Assembly (NCBI GenBank): GCA_016713325.1
Contig: JADJPJ010000017.1
Location: 1-64,000, forward strand
Length of the DNA: 64,000 nt
Direction of reading: 5' to 3'
Source of the DNA: Candidatus Flexifilum affinis
GTDB taxonomy: Bacteria > Chloroflexota > Anaerolineae > Aggregatilineales > Phototrophicaceae
A program made the translations under genes and the position numbers. Shown piece by piece: positions 19,169-27,785 of the stretch (position 1 is its first letter; each line of letters starts with the position of its first letter). The notes under the pieces are model-generated. The model worked only from the letters and a program-made list of their open reading frames with translations, ran no database searches and was not told where the DNA came from.

Positions 19169-19876
19169 ATGAAGACCTCGATCTTCTTTCTCAGCATCCT
19201 TTTCATCTTGAGCGGCTATCGACCACCGGAACAGCAGGAAACGCCAGTCAGTGACGTTCTCCTTGTCGCCCTGGGGGATGATCTCTATCTGGATACCGTG
19301 ACCCTCCCGCCCGGATTCGACGACGCGACACTCGTCCGGCTGTTCGCTTTTCTGAAGGAGCACGTCATCCCGGATTGTCGCACCCCGTTTGGCGATCCGC
19401 CTGGTGCCTGCCCGGTCATTGTGCGCTACGTTCCCAGAGAAGCGCCCGATCGTTTTCCGGAGGGTACGGAAGGGTTTGCCGGCCTATGCGATCGGGTTGC
19501 CGTGGTCTGCGCAGGATCCCTGGAGGGGCACTGCACCCTTCTCGCCGTCGAACCCTCTCCAGGCCAGACCGTCGCGCTCCTGGCCCTGATCGCCATCCCT
19601 GATCCGGATGACGCCAATTACGCGGCAGCACTGTGGGGGTTCACCGCGCACGAACTGGCGCATGTTCTCGGCGCCGTCGATGGCCCTCGCTGCCCCTTCT
19701 ATGACGACGAACACCGGCTGAGGCCCGTCCAGGAGGTCAGTGATACGTATTTCTGGTTTGGGATCGCCGGCGTCTTTCAGGCCGGTTTTCGAGGCGTCGT
19801 CTGGGATGCCTGGCAGGATGCCTGTGTTCACCCGCTCTGCGAGGCGCTACGTCACGAGGTGTTTGGATTTGCCTGA
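19169..19876 (+). CDS. Exported zincin-like putative metallopeptidase
   Basis: A 235-residue protein with an N-terminal hydrophobic signal (KTSIFFLSILFILSGY). Near residue 155 the sequence GFTAHELAHVLGAVDG gives an H-E-x-x-H zinc motif with a following Gly and Asp, as in metzincin-like proteases, though a third ligand is not certain. Several Cys (PDCRTPFGDPPGACP, CDRVAVVCAG, GHCTLL) suggest disulfides outside the cell. The ATG at 19169 has a GGGAGGTG site. It follows the FecR-like secreted protein on the same strand. A real protease is likely but not proven. Confidence 0.6.
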   Translation: MKTSIFFLSILFILSGYRPPEQQETPVSDVLLVALGDDLYLDTVTLPPGFDDATLVRLFAFLKEHVIPDCRTPFGDPPGACPVIVRYVPREAPDRFPEGTEGFAGLCDRVAVVCAGSLEGHCTLLAVEPSPGQTVALLALIAIPDPDDANYAAALWGFTAHELAHVLGAVDGPRCPFYDDEHRLRPVQEVSDTYFWFGIAGVFQAGFRGVVWDAWQDACVHPLCEALRHEVFGFA

Positions 19877-19981
19877 ACCGTTATCCCGGACGGAATTATC
19901 TGTGGTTTCTTTGGTTTCCGACGCAGCGCGTACGACCGGTGTATGATCGCCACGTTCAATCGATACAAGGACGGTCGTGCG

Positions 19982-20533
19982 ATGGAAGAGCTTGCAGCGC
20001 CCACGCTGCTGATCACCGGCATCATGGCGTCAGGGAAATCGACGGTGGCGCAGCGTCTGGCGGAACGCCTGGACCGAAGCGTCCATCTGCGCGGCGATAT
20101 TTTCCGCCGCATGATCGTGCGTGGGCGCGTCGACATGGAGCCTTCGCCTTCCGACGAAGCGCTGGCGCAGCTTCGTCTCCGCTACCAACTGGCGGCGCAC
20201 ACGGCGCAGCAATACTGCGCGATGGGGTTCGCGGTCGTGTACCAGGACGTCATCGTGGGGCCGGCGCTGGGGGAAGTGATCGCGCTGCACCAGGCGTATC
20301 CCCTGTATGTCGTCGTCCTATGCCCGTCGCCGGAGGTGGCGCTCCAGCGCGATGCGACGCGGCACAAGCAGGCTTACGGCGATTGGACGCCGAAAGCGCT
20401 GGATCACGAACTTCGCACGAATATCCCACGCGTTGGCCTGTGGGTCGACAACTCGGCGCAGACGGTTGAAGAGACGGTGGAGGCGATCCTCGCGCGTTTG
20501 AGTGATGCGCGCGTCGCGGGGTCAGTTCCATAA
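19982..20533 (+). CDS. P-loop small-molecule kinase (AAA_33/chloramphenicol-phosphotransferase-like)
   Basis: A 183-residue soluble P-loop protein. Walker A is GIMASGKST, and HLRGDIFRRMI carries the D-x-x-R pair typical of nucleoside/shikimate-like kinases. The RDATRHKQAYGDWTP segment works as the lid. This pattern is shared by the AAA_33, zeta-toxin-like and chloramphenicol phosphotransferase groups, which phosphorylate small hydroxyl compounds or sugar nucleotides. No antitoxin-like gene is adjacent, so a toxin role is unlikely. The ATG at 19982 has AAGGA ahead of it; a start at 19943 lacks any site. Confidence 0.72.
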   Translation: MEELAAPTLLITGIMASGKSTVAQRLAERLDRSVHLRGDIFRRMIVRGRVDMEPSPSDEALAQLRLRYQLAAHTAQQYCAMGFAVVYQDVIVGPALGEVIALHQAYPLYVVVLCPSPEVALQRDATRHKQAYGDWTPKALDHELRTNIPRVGLWVDNSAQTVEETVEAILARLSDARVAGSVP

Positions 20534-20631
20534 ACCTCCGGACTTGGTCCCGACCGGACTCATAGGATGGCCGAACGGGGTATAAACGTCAGATGTCACA
20601 GGATGCTTGAGAGCAGGCGGGTAAGCCATTC

Positions 20632-21321
20632 ATGCTGGATGTAGCCGATCTTCAATTCGAATATGGGTCGCACAGGGTGTTGACAGACGTCTCACTTCAC
20701 CTTGAGGCGGGTCAACTTGCCATGTTGGTGGGTCAAAATGGCGCGGGGAAGTCCACACTGCTGCGCTGTATTGCAGGGTGGTCATTGTCCGAACGGGGAA
20801 AGATCAGTGCCAACGGGGCGTCGCTTCACCATCAGGAGCAGACCTTTCGACGTCAGGTCGTGCTCGTGCCGGATACCCCGGATTTCTACGATGAACTCAC
20901 TGCGTGGGAGCATCTTCAGTTCGTCGCGCAGCTCCACCGTCTCCGGGATTGGGAAACGGAAGCGACGGCGCTTCTGTCGGATTTTCAACTCCTCGACCGG
21001 CGTGACACCTTTCCGTTCACCTTCTCACGGGGCATGCGACTGAAACTGGCGCTGTGTCTGGCGCTGCTGGTGCATCCGCCGTTGTTGCTGCTGGATGAAC
21101 CGTTTGCTCCGCTTGACGCTGTCTCGAACCATGTGCTCTGGCAAAAGCTTGCAGCGTATGCGGCGGCAGGCAACACGGTACTGTTCAGCAGTCACACCGT
21201 GCCCGGTGGTTCCCTGCCGGACGTCGTGTTCTTTCTCGACCAGGGACAGATTGAAAACATCCCACCCACCGAATCGCTCAACCTCGTGGAACTGCTCGGC
21301 GAAGGTGACGATGCTCCGTGA
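20632..21321 (+). CDS. ABC transporter ATPase (ABC-2/exporter type)
   Basis: A 229-residue ATPase with Walker A GQNGAGKST, Q-loop-equivalent LVPDTPDFYDEL, a degenerate signature FSRGMRLKLAL (instead of LSGGQ), and Walker B PLLLLDEPFAPLD with a switch His in FSSHTV. The degenerate signature is common in CcmA/NatA-like exporters. Its end overlaps the following membrane gene by 11 bases, so they are translated together. Confidence 0.85.
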   Translation: MLDVADLQFEYGSHRVLTDVSLHLEAGQLAMLVGQNGAGKSTLLRCIAGWSLSERGKISANGASLHHQEQTFRRQVVLVPDTPDFYDELTAWEHLQFVAQLHRLRDWETEATALLSDFQLLDRRDTFPFTFSRGMRLKLALCLALLVHPPLLLLDEPFAPLDAVSNHVLWQKLAAYAAAGNTVLFSSHTVPGGSLPDVVFFLDQGQIENIPPTESLNLVELLGEGDDAP

Positions 21322-22833
21322 TCTCTGGTTTCTCTCCCGCTTCGAGATCAAGCGAGTTCGCCGCTCGTCTCGCTATTGGCTAGGCCAAATCGGCTTCGAA
21401 CCGAATCAATCGCGAGGGATGCAGCTCTACGTGCTGCTCTTCTGGCTGTTCTGGGCCTATACCGTATGGTCGTTCCTGGTACAGCAGATGTTCCAGCTCC
21501 GTAGCAGCATGAGACCGGAGGATATCGCGCAGTTGCAGCCGCTCATCCCGAGGTTCATCCTGGGCGTGCAGCTCCTTTTTCTCGCGCGGGTGCTGCGCGA
21601 TCCTCCGCTCAAAATGCCCGGGGCGGATTTGCAGTATTTGGCGACCGCGCCCGTCTCACGCGGCATGATAGCGCTTGTGCAGTTCATGGTGAAGGAGACA
21701 ACGCTGGTATTCGTCGTCTCCTGGCCGCCACGCACACCGCGATGTTTTCCGCTCCTGGACGGGATCAGTCCGCTATCTCGCTCATCGGTCTGTGGGCGTT
21801 CTTCACCTCGTTCGGTCTTGCCTATATCAGCGTCGCACTGGGCTGGTCCATCGCGCTCCTGAAGCAAAATCAATCGTCGAGATGGATGCACATCCTTTTC
21901 TGGCTGACGCCTATGCTGTTTGCAGTGTTCGCGGCCGTTCTTCCTGAACTCTTCCTGCTCCCCGGCCGCGCCTGGTTGAGCGTGGTCGAAGGCAAAGGGC
22001 CGGCGGATGTGCTGATCGCCCTGATCGGCATCCTCCCCGTCGCGCTCATCCTGCTCATCATGGCGGGGAATCGGCTGCGAATGGCGAAGGCGATCACCGA
22101 CAGCCAGCAGTATGCCCGTATCCAGAAAATGGGAATTCTCGGCCGGTTCCTGGCCCGCGATGTGATCGAGCGCATTCAGCTTCAGGCCAGACTGGGCCGC
22201 AAGCGAAGGCTGAAGTCGTGGTTTTCCACGCGGTTCATCGGGGCAGCGGCGCTCTTTGGACACAGCACTGTATCGCTCATTCGCCTTTCGCCAGGTGCGA
22301 TGATCCGTTTGTTCGTCAGCGGTGGTGTGCTGGTCTTGTCCGTCACTTTCATTCTGTCTTTGGGAGGCTCGCCATCCCTCCCGTTGTTCATGCTCCTGTA
22401 TATTGTGCTGCTTCAGCAGCGCCCAAGTGGCCTGGTGCGTGGGCTTCGGGCGCACAGCGATCAGCCGTTTATGCGGCAGTTGATCCCGTCGTCCAGTCTG
22501 AAGCTCGTTCTGGCATCAACCGCGCTTCCGTTCGCGATTACCGCCTCAGGGATGCTTGCCGTCGTGCTTGCACAGCCCTTGATCGATCCGCTGGTGGGCG
22601 CCGTGCTGAGCGTATCCTGCCTGATCACCATGACTCTGTGTTTGGCCCTTGAGCTGGTACGGCTCAGGCACGCTCTGTTCCCTCGAATTACCTATGGGTA
22701 CAGCACGCTGGCGGTTGGATCGCTCGTCATTCTGGGTGGCTATCTGAGCGGCAGCCTGTGGGGTGCCGCGGTCACTTCGGCGCTGATGAATTTCCTGCTG
22801 GTTCGCGTCCTGGCAGGAGCATACGTACGTTAG
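21311..22833 (+). pseudogene. ABC exporter membrane subunit, one frameshift
   Basis: The membrane partner of the ATPase, about 507 residues when joined. The start ATG 21311 lies inside the end of the ATPase gene. The first part (YVLLFWLFWAYTVWSFLVQQ; LATAPVSRGMIALVQF) and the second (ISLIGLWAFFTSFGLAYISVAL onward, at least eight further helices) are in different frames, switching near 21712-21722. Only one indel is needed and the rest is clean, so a sequencing error is likely. The layout resembles multi-helix ABC-2 exporters of unknown substrate. Confidence 0.7.
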
Positions 22834-23325
22834 AGCCTGTTATTGCTTTCCCCTCATCCCCCCCCCTTCTCCCACGCAAGCGGGAGAAGGGGAGATCCCC
22901 TCCGGGAGGCCCTTGCCTGCCCGCGGGAGGGGGGGGGGCGGGCCCGAAGGGGGGGGGGGGGAAGCGGGGGGGGGGGGGGAAGAGCGCAGACTACGCCCTC
23001 TTGGGCGGTTCTGTCGTTGGGGGGGTCCCCGGGGGGGGCGGGGGCCGGCGGGGGGGGGGGGCCACGGAGGGGCGCCCGGGGGGGCGGGGGGGCAAGCGGG
23101 GGTTATCAGATACGCTCTAGACAGGGCAAGTCTGGTGCTCGATCAGGTCGAACATCAGGCTCCCACGCCTCGCAGTGATGCGACTGGACTCCCCGAAAAC
23201 TGCCCCGTAACGGGCTGAATGGATCCTGGATTCGGATCTGGGAAAGTCAGCCTCGTGAGGGGGCCAGTTTGCCCTGGAATTGCGCTACAATCTGGCGCTC
23301 GTCACAGAAAGCAATGCCATGAGTG
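22834..23325. repeat. REP-like palindrome followed by poly-G low-complexity sequence
   Basis: At 22863-22892 an 11-base inverted repeat (CCCCTTCTCCC with GGGAGAAGGGG) resembles the intergenic palindromes at 5256 and 25851. From about 22920 to 23100 the sequence collapses into G runs of 7-14 broken by a few other bases. No gene is credible here even though frames are open, giving poly-Gly proteins. Normal sequence resumes near 23105. The G runs look like two-colour Illumina no-signal calls. Confidence 0.7.
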
Positions 23326-24549
23326 ATGCCCATGCCTTTTGACCCGACGTCGCCGGAATTTAAGCGTGACCCGTACCCAATCTATGCCGAACTTCGCACC
23401 CAGGCGCCGATCTACTATGACGACCGCCTGGAGATGTGGGTTGTCTCGCGCCACGAGGACGTCAGCGCACTCCTGCGCGATCGCCGTCTGGGGCGCTCGA
23501 TCGAGCATGTCAGGAGCCGCGCCGACTTAGGACTCGCGCCCAAAGATCCGCGTTATGCACCGTTCGATCGGCTGAGCGATCATTCGATGTTCGACAAGGA
23601 GCCGCCGGATCACACCCGGCTGCGCGGCCTCGTGCACAAGGCCTTCACTCCACGCCGCATCGAAAGCCTGCGCGAGCGCATCCAGGCGATCACGAACGGC
23701 CTGCTCGATGCCGCTGCCGAGCGCGACGAGATCGACCTTCTCGAAGACTTCGCCGTGCCACTGCCCGTCGCCGTTATTGCCGAGCTGCTCGGCGTGCCGG
23801 AAGGCGACCGTCACCGCCTGCGTCCATGGTCGGCGGATATCGTCGCCATGTACGAGCTGAATCACACGGCGCAGCAGGCGGACCGGGCGATTCAGGCGGC
23901 GCAGGAGTTTTCGGACTACTTGCGGCATCTGGCGGCGCAGCGCGTGCGCAATCCACAGAACGATTTGATCACCGCTCTGGCGACCGTCGAAGAAGCGGGT
24001 GAGGTGCTGACCGAGGACGAACTGATCTCGACCTGCGTGCTGCTGCTGAACGCAGGCCATGAAGCGACCGTCAACGTCATGGGCAACGGTATGTGGGCGC
24101 TGTTCCGCAATCCCGATCAGCTCGCGCTGCTGCGCTCGGAACCGGACGCGCGGGCGGCGGGGGCACTTGAGGAGATGATGCGCTACGACACGCCGCTCCA
24201 GTTGTTCCGGCGCTGGGTGCTCCAGGACATGGATTTTCGCGGCCACGCATTCCGCCAGGGACAGCAGGTGGCGCTGCTTTTCGGCTCCGCGAATCGTGAC
24301 CCGGACGTCTTCCGGCACGCGGAGGCGCTCGACATCACCCGGACGGAAAACCCGCACATCTCTTTCAGCCTGGGAATTCACTTCTGCCTGGGCGCGCCGC
24401 TCGCTCGCCTTGAATTGCAGATTGCCCTGGCGACGCTGATGCGGCGTATGCCGACGCTGCGTCTTGACTACGAGCCGCAGTTCCGCGACAGCTACGTCAT
24501 TCGCGGGTTGAAAGACCTGATCGTGCGCTACGACGGAGTGACAAGCTGA
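23326..24549 (+). CDS. Cytochrome P450
   Basis: A 407-residue soluble bacterial P450 monooxygenase. The heme cysteine is in FSLGIHFCLGAPLARLE, the oxygen-activating I-helix motif is LNAGHEAT, the K-helix E-x-x-R-type motif is EEMMRYD, and the early DPPDHTR-type segment is KEPPDHTRLRGLV. It needs a ferredoxin and reductase, not seen here. It overlaps the M20 peptidase by one base (TGATG), so the two are co-translated and may act on one substrate, such as a peptide or amide. ATG 23326 or 23332 could be the start; no clear ribosome site. Confidence 0.92.
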   Translation: MPMPFDPTSPEFKRDPYPIYAELRTQAPIYYDDRLEMWVVSRHEDVSALLRDRRLGRSIEHVRSRADLGLAPKDPRYAPFDRLSDHSMFDKEPPDHTRLRGLVHKAFTPRRIESLRERIQAITNGLLDAAAERDEIDLLEDFAVPLPVAVIAELLGVPEGDRHRLRPWSADIVAMYELNHTAQQADRAIQAAQEFSDYLRHLAAQRVRNPQNDLITALATVEEAGEVLTEDELISTCVLLLNAGHEATVNVMGNGMWALFRNPDQLALLRSEPDARAAGALEEMMRYDTPLQLFRRWVLQDMDFRGHAFRQGQQVALLFGSANRDPDVFRHAEALDITRTENPHISFSLGIHFCLGAPLARLELQIALATLMRRMPTLRLDYEPQFRDSYVIRGLKDLIVRYDGVTS

Positions 24550-25757
24550 TGAGCAGCACTGAAACCCAGATCTGCGACTGGCTCCTGGCGCACAGACCCG
24601 ACATGGTCGCCTTCTGTCAGCGACTGATCCGGACGCCGTCTGTGAATGGGGTGGACGACGAGGCTCACGTTGCGCGTGTCATTGCCGAAGAGGCGGAGCG
24701 CTGGGATCTCCCTGTGCAGATCATGGGCGAGTTTCCACACCGCCCGAATATCATCGTCAGCACACAAGACGAAGGCGAAACCGGCCTGCTGATTCTGGGG
24801 CATCTTGATACCGTCCCACCAGGGGACCCGGCAACCTGGACGCATCCGCCGTTCGCTGCGGTGATCGACGGGGAAAGACTCTACGGACGCGGTGCGATCG
24901 ACACCAAAGGCGGCATGGCGGCGGCGATCTACACGCTGGCTGCGCTCAAAGCGCATCCGCAGGCGCTTGGCCCTGGGATACGCGCGCAGTTCATCGGCGT
25001 ACCCGACGAAGAAACCGGCGCGACCGGGACGCTCGGCATCCGGTACCTGGCGGCGCGCGGCCTGATCAGGGCGAAGGGGGCGATTTACGCTTATTCCGGC
25101 AGCGAAATCATCCTCGGTCATCGCGGGTTGCTCCGCTACCGCCTGCGCTGCACGGGCAAAGCGATCCATACCGGCTCGCACGAGTGGCAGGAAAAGACGG
25201 CAGGCGCAAACGCCATCACGGGCATGGCGCGGCTGCTGCTGGCGCTGGAAGCGGTCCCGTTCTCGCGCTCGACCGCCCCCTACTTTGAGACATTTCGCAC
25301 GGTCGTTACGCCCGGCACGATGATCGAGGGCGGCGTCAGCATCAACATTGTGCCGCCGTCGTGCGAAGCGCTGGTCGACGTGCGCACCACGCCAGGAGAC
25401 GACGCGCCGGCAATGGAGGCATTGTTCGACCGCGAGATAGGCAGGATCACCGCGGCAGCGCCCGGACTGGCGTTCAGCTACGAACGCCTCAACGAAATTC
25501 CCGCCTCAATTTCCGATCCGGCCGCGACCCTCTTTCATGTTCTGGCGGACGCCACCCGCGAAGTGCGTGGCGTCATCCCGTCGATGACGGTCGCAGGCCC
25601 CGCCAACGAGGGTTATCTGCTGATAGAGCAGGGCATTCCGACCGTGTGCGGCTTCGGCCCCACGGGCGCAAACGCGCATGCCGACGACGAATATGTCGAA
25701 CTCAAAGGACTTGTGGAAGCCGCACAGATATTCGCGCTTACAGCCATCAGAATTTGA
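24549..25757 (+). CDS. M20 family metallopeptidase/deacylase
   Basis: A 402-residue M20 dimetal hydrolase (ArgE/DapE/acetylornithine deacetylase or carboxypeptidase G2-like). The first metal His is in LGHLDTVPPG, the bridging Asp in GRGAIDTKGGMAAA, the general base Glu pair in GVPDEETGATG, and a dimerisation-domain His in KAIHTGSHEWQEK. The last metal His is likely in NAHADDEYV near the end. It starts inside the P450 stop codon. It removes an acyl or amino acid group; the natural substrate is unknown. Confidence 0.88.
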   Translation: MSSTETQICDWLLAHRPDMVAFCQRLIRTPSVNGVDDEAHVARVIAEEAERWDLPVQIMGEFPHRPNIIVSTQDEGETGLLILGHLDTVPPGDPATWTHPPFAAVIDGERLYGRGAIDTKGGMAAAIYTLAALKAHPQALGPGIRAQFIGVPDEETGATGTLGIRYLAARGLIRAKGAIYAYSGSEIILGHRGLLRYRLRCTGKAIHTGSHEWQEKTAGANAITGMARLLLALEAVPFSRSTAPYFETFRTVVTPGTMIEGGVSINIVPPSCEALVDVRTTPGDDAPAMEALFDREIGRITAAAPGLAFSYERLNEIPASISDPAATLFHVLADATREVRGVIPSMTVAGPANEGYLLIEQGIPTVCGFGPTGANAHADDEYVELKGLVEAAQIFALTAIRI

Positions 25758-25850
25758 AGCGTACACATTGAACCGTACCTGTAGAAGCACGACCGTTTAT
25801 CTCGCGTCCGTTATGGACAAGTACTCTGAGCGAGAAATTCCGTACAGATG

Positions 25851-25900
25851 ACCCTCACCCGCTGCGCCTCGCTGCGCCGCCCGCAGGTTGGGGGAAGGGT
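25851..25900. repeat. REP-like intergenic repeat
   Basis: Begins ACCCTCACCCGCTGCG and ends TTGGGGGAAGGGT, so the outer arms are complementary. Similar to the repeats at 5256 and 22863. Confidence 0.45.
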
Positions 25901-25964
25901 CGCACGCACGGGTTAATCCATAACGCACGCTCTCTATGCTCCAGCACCCTGGAAAGGACTCTCT

Positions 25965-26888
25965 ATGCGTCTCATCATTGACACCGATGCCGGCATCGAC
26001 GATGCCATCGCGCTCATGCTTGCCCTTCGTCAGCCAGGCGTGCGCGTCGAAGCGATCACCACGGTCTGTGGCAATGTCGCGCTCGATAAGGTCATCCGCA
26101 ACGTCTTCACCGTGCTGGATGCAATGGGCGCAGATGTCCCGGTCTACGCTGGAGCCGCGCAGCCACTGGTCGCGCCCTGGTCCGCCGAGAGCGTGCATGG
26201 CGCAGACGGCCTGGGCAATTACGACGATCGCCCGCCGACGACGCGGCGCGTCGAAGCGGAACACGCCGCCCATGCGCTGGTGCGGCTCGCCAACACCTAC
26301 CCCGGCGAACTGACGCTGGTCGCGCTGGCGCCCCACACCAACCTCGCGCTGGCAACGCGGCTGGATCCGACTTTCCCCGCCAAGATCAAGGACTTCATCT
26401 TCATGGGCGGGACGATCGAGGGAAACGGCAACACCGACAACATCGCCGCCGAATGGAACATCTACTGCGACCCTGAAGCCGCCCACATTACTCTGGAGAG
26501 CTTTCCGCATTCGCGCATGCTCTCCTGGGAGACGACCCTGTTGCACGCGCTGTCGATGGTGCAGTTTCACGAACTCGCCGCGCACAAGACGCCCAGCGGT
26601 GTTTTCTTCGAGCGGATCAATCGCCACTTCCTCACCATTATGGGGACGGCGTTGGTCCCGGAAGGCTACCTGCTGGCGGATTCGCTGGCGATGGCAATCG
26701 CCCTTCAGCCATCGCTGGTCACCGAACACCAATCACGCTATGTCGCGGTCGAACTCCACGGAACGCATTCGCGCGGGCAAACGGTCATCGACCACCGGGG
26801 CCGGCTGCGAAGAACGCCGAATGTCGATATCGTCACCCGCGTCGATATGGTGCAGGTCTACGCGATGCTCAAGGCGATGCTGGCTTAA
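25965..26888 (+). CDS. Nucleoside hydrolase (IunH/RihA family)
   Basis: A 307-residue N-ribohydrolase that splits nucleosides into base and ribose. The calcium-binding cluster is the N-terminal DTDAGIDDAIAL (three Asp), with further ligand regions at TVCGNVALDKV, APHTNLAL, and WNIYCDPEAAH. GGAAAGGA lies before the ATG. Together with the transporter and second hydrolase nearby it belongs to a nucleoside salvage island. Its 3' end overlaps the next, convergent gene by 20 bases. Confidence 0.92.
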   Translation: MRLIIDTDAGIDDAIALMLALRQPGVRVEAITTVCGNVALDKVIRNVFTVLDAMGADVPVYAGAAQPLVAPWSAESVHGADGLGNYDDRPPTTRRVEAEHAAHALVRLANTYPGELTLVALAPHTNLALATRLDPTFPAKIKDFIFMGGTIEGNGNTDNIAAEWNIYCDPEAAHITLESFPHSRMLSWETTLLHALSMVQFHELAAHKTPSGVFFERINRHFLTIMGTALVPEGYLLADSLAMAIALQPSLVTEHQSRYVAVELHGTHSRGQTVIDHRGRLRRTPNVDIVTRVDMVQVYAMLKAMLA

Positions 26889-27438
26889 CCATCGCTTTCA
26901 GACGGTCCAGATAGGTGGTGTCGCGGTCCGGCAGCTCGGGATGGACGCGCGACGCCTCGTTGAGGAAGTGGCGGTAATCGCGCCCCATCTCCTGTCCACG
27001 CTTCGTGTGCATGTCGACTGCGTAATCCGGGATCGTCGGACTCACCGTTCCGGCTTCGACCGACTGGCGCATCCAGTTCAGCAGGTCATCGCTGCCGCGT
27101 TCCTTCTGGCAGTCGCACAGGTAGCGTACTCCGTGAATGGCGAACAGGTAGCGATCGCCGCGCGGGCGTGGCAGACGATGATGCATCTGGTAGAGGGTCT
27201 CGATCAGGATCGGCGCCTGCACACTGCCGAAGCCGACATCCTCGACGGAGATGACTTGCAGACGCCCCCATAGATACTCCTCCAGCTCGGCGCTGGTGAT
27301 GAGCATCTCATAGGCGAGCAGGGCAGCGTTCTCCATGTTGCCGCGGCGTATTTCCTTTTGCAGCGCCGAGATGACCTCATCCGCCGGGAAATCGTGGATC
27401 GTGCGGGCCAGCGTCCAGGGATCGCCATTGTAAGTCAT
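26869..27438 (-). CDS. Stand-alone protein like the C-terminal domain of RarA/MgsA
   Basis: A 189-residue all-helical protein whose whole length matches the C-terminal domain of the replication-associated ATPase RarA/MgsA (Pfam MgsA_C type). Matching features are EVISALQKEIRRGNMENAALLAYEM, ISVEDVGFG, GVRYLCDCQKERGSDDLLNW and the tail DMHTKRGQEMGRDYRHFLNEA. The AAA+ ATPase part is absent, with no Walker motifs here or next door. It may be a tetramerisation or DNA-binding partner, or a repurposed domain. It sits tail-to-tail with a nucleoside hydrolase. Domain match is from memory of the E. coli protein, not from a search. Confidence 0.7.
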   Translation of the reverse strand: MTYNGDPWTLARTIHDFPADEVISALQKEIRRGNMENAALLAYEMLITSAELEEYLWGRLQVISVEDVGFGSVQAPILIETLYQMHHRLPRPRGDRYLFAIHGVRYLCDCQKERGSDDLLNWMRQSVEAGTVSPTIPDYAVDMHTKRGQEMGRDYRHFLNEASRVHPELPDRDTTYLDRLKAMVKPASP

Positions 27439-27785
27439 TGGATTTCCTCGTGTAGTTGATGGAACAAAGCACTCATAGAGAACCGAGATAGAGCTGGCCG
27501 GATTTCACTGTGCTGACCTTCGTCAAGGCGACGCCCGCCGAGGGCTGAAGCGCCTCGGCTAGCGAACCGACAGGTCCACTGAAGCGACCGAAAAGACGCG
27601 CCAGTGTTCTAGCTCCTTTGGTGAGCTTGTCTTTGCCTGGCCGATGGGCTTCCCATCTGCGCCCTCGGCGGTGCAGCGCGAACCCACCTGATCCGGCATT
27701 GTTCATTTAGGTCGTCTATCAGTCACGTGAAAGCAGGCGAACATGTCCAACCCGTGAAGTGCCGTCACGGCACGCGCTTGCTTTC
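27439..27785. other. Intergenic, no gene seen
   Basis: About 350 bases. One short leftward open frame (27473-27706) has no ribosome site or family resemblance. Nothing else identified. Confidence 0.5.

Noticed and set aside
19982..20533. Zeta-toxin type toxin-antitoxin system
   Set aside because: The kinase has a P-loop and D-x-x-R as in zeta toxins, but no small antitoxin gene lies next to it.
22843..23218. Gly-rich rightward open frames
   Set aside because: Same cause: low-complexity G runs, no ribosome site, no homology-like content.
27473..27706. A 77-residue leftward frame in the spacer before nupQ's end
   Set aside because: No ribosome site, no recognisable features.
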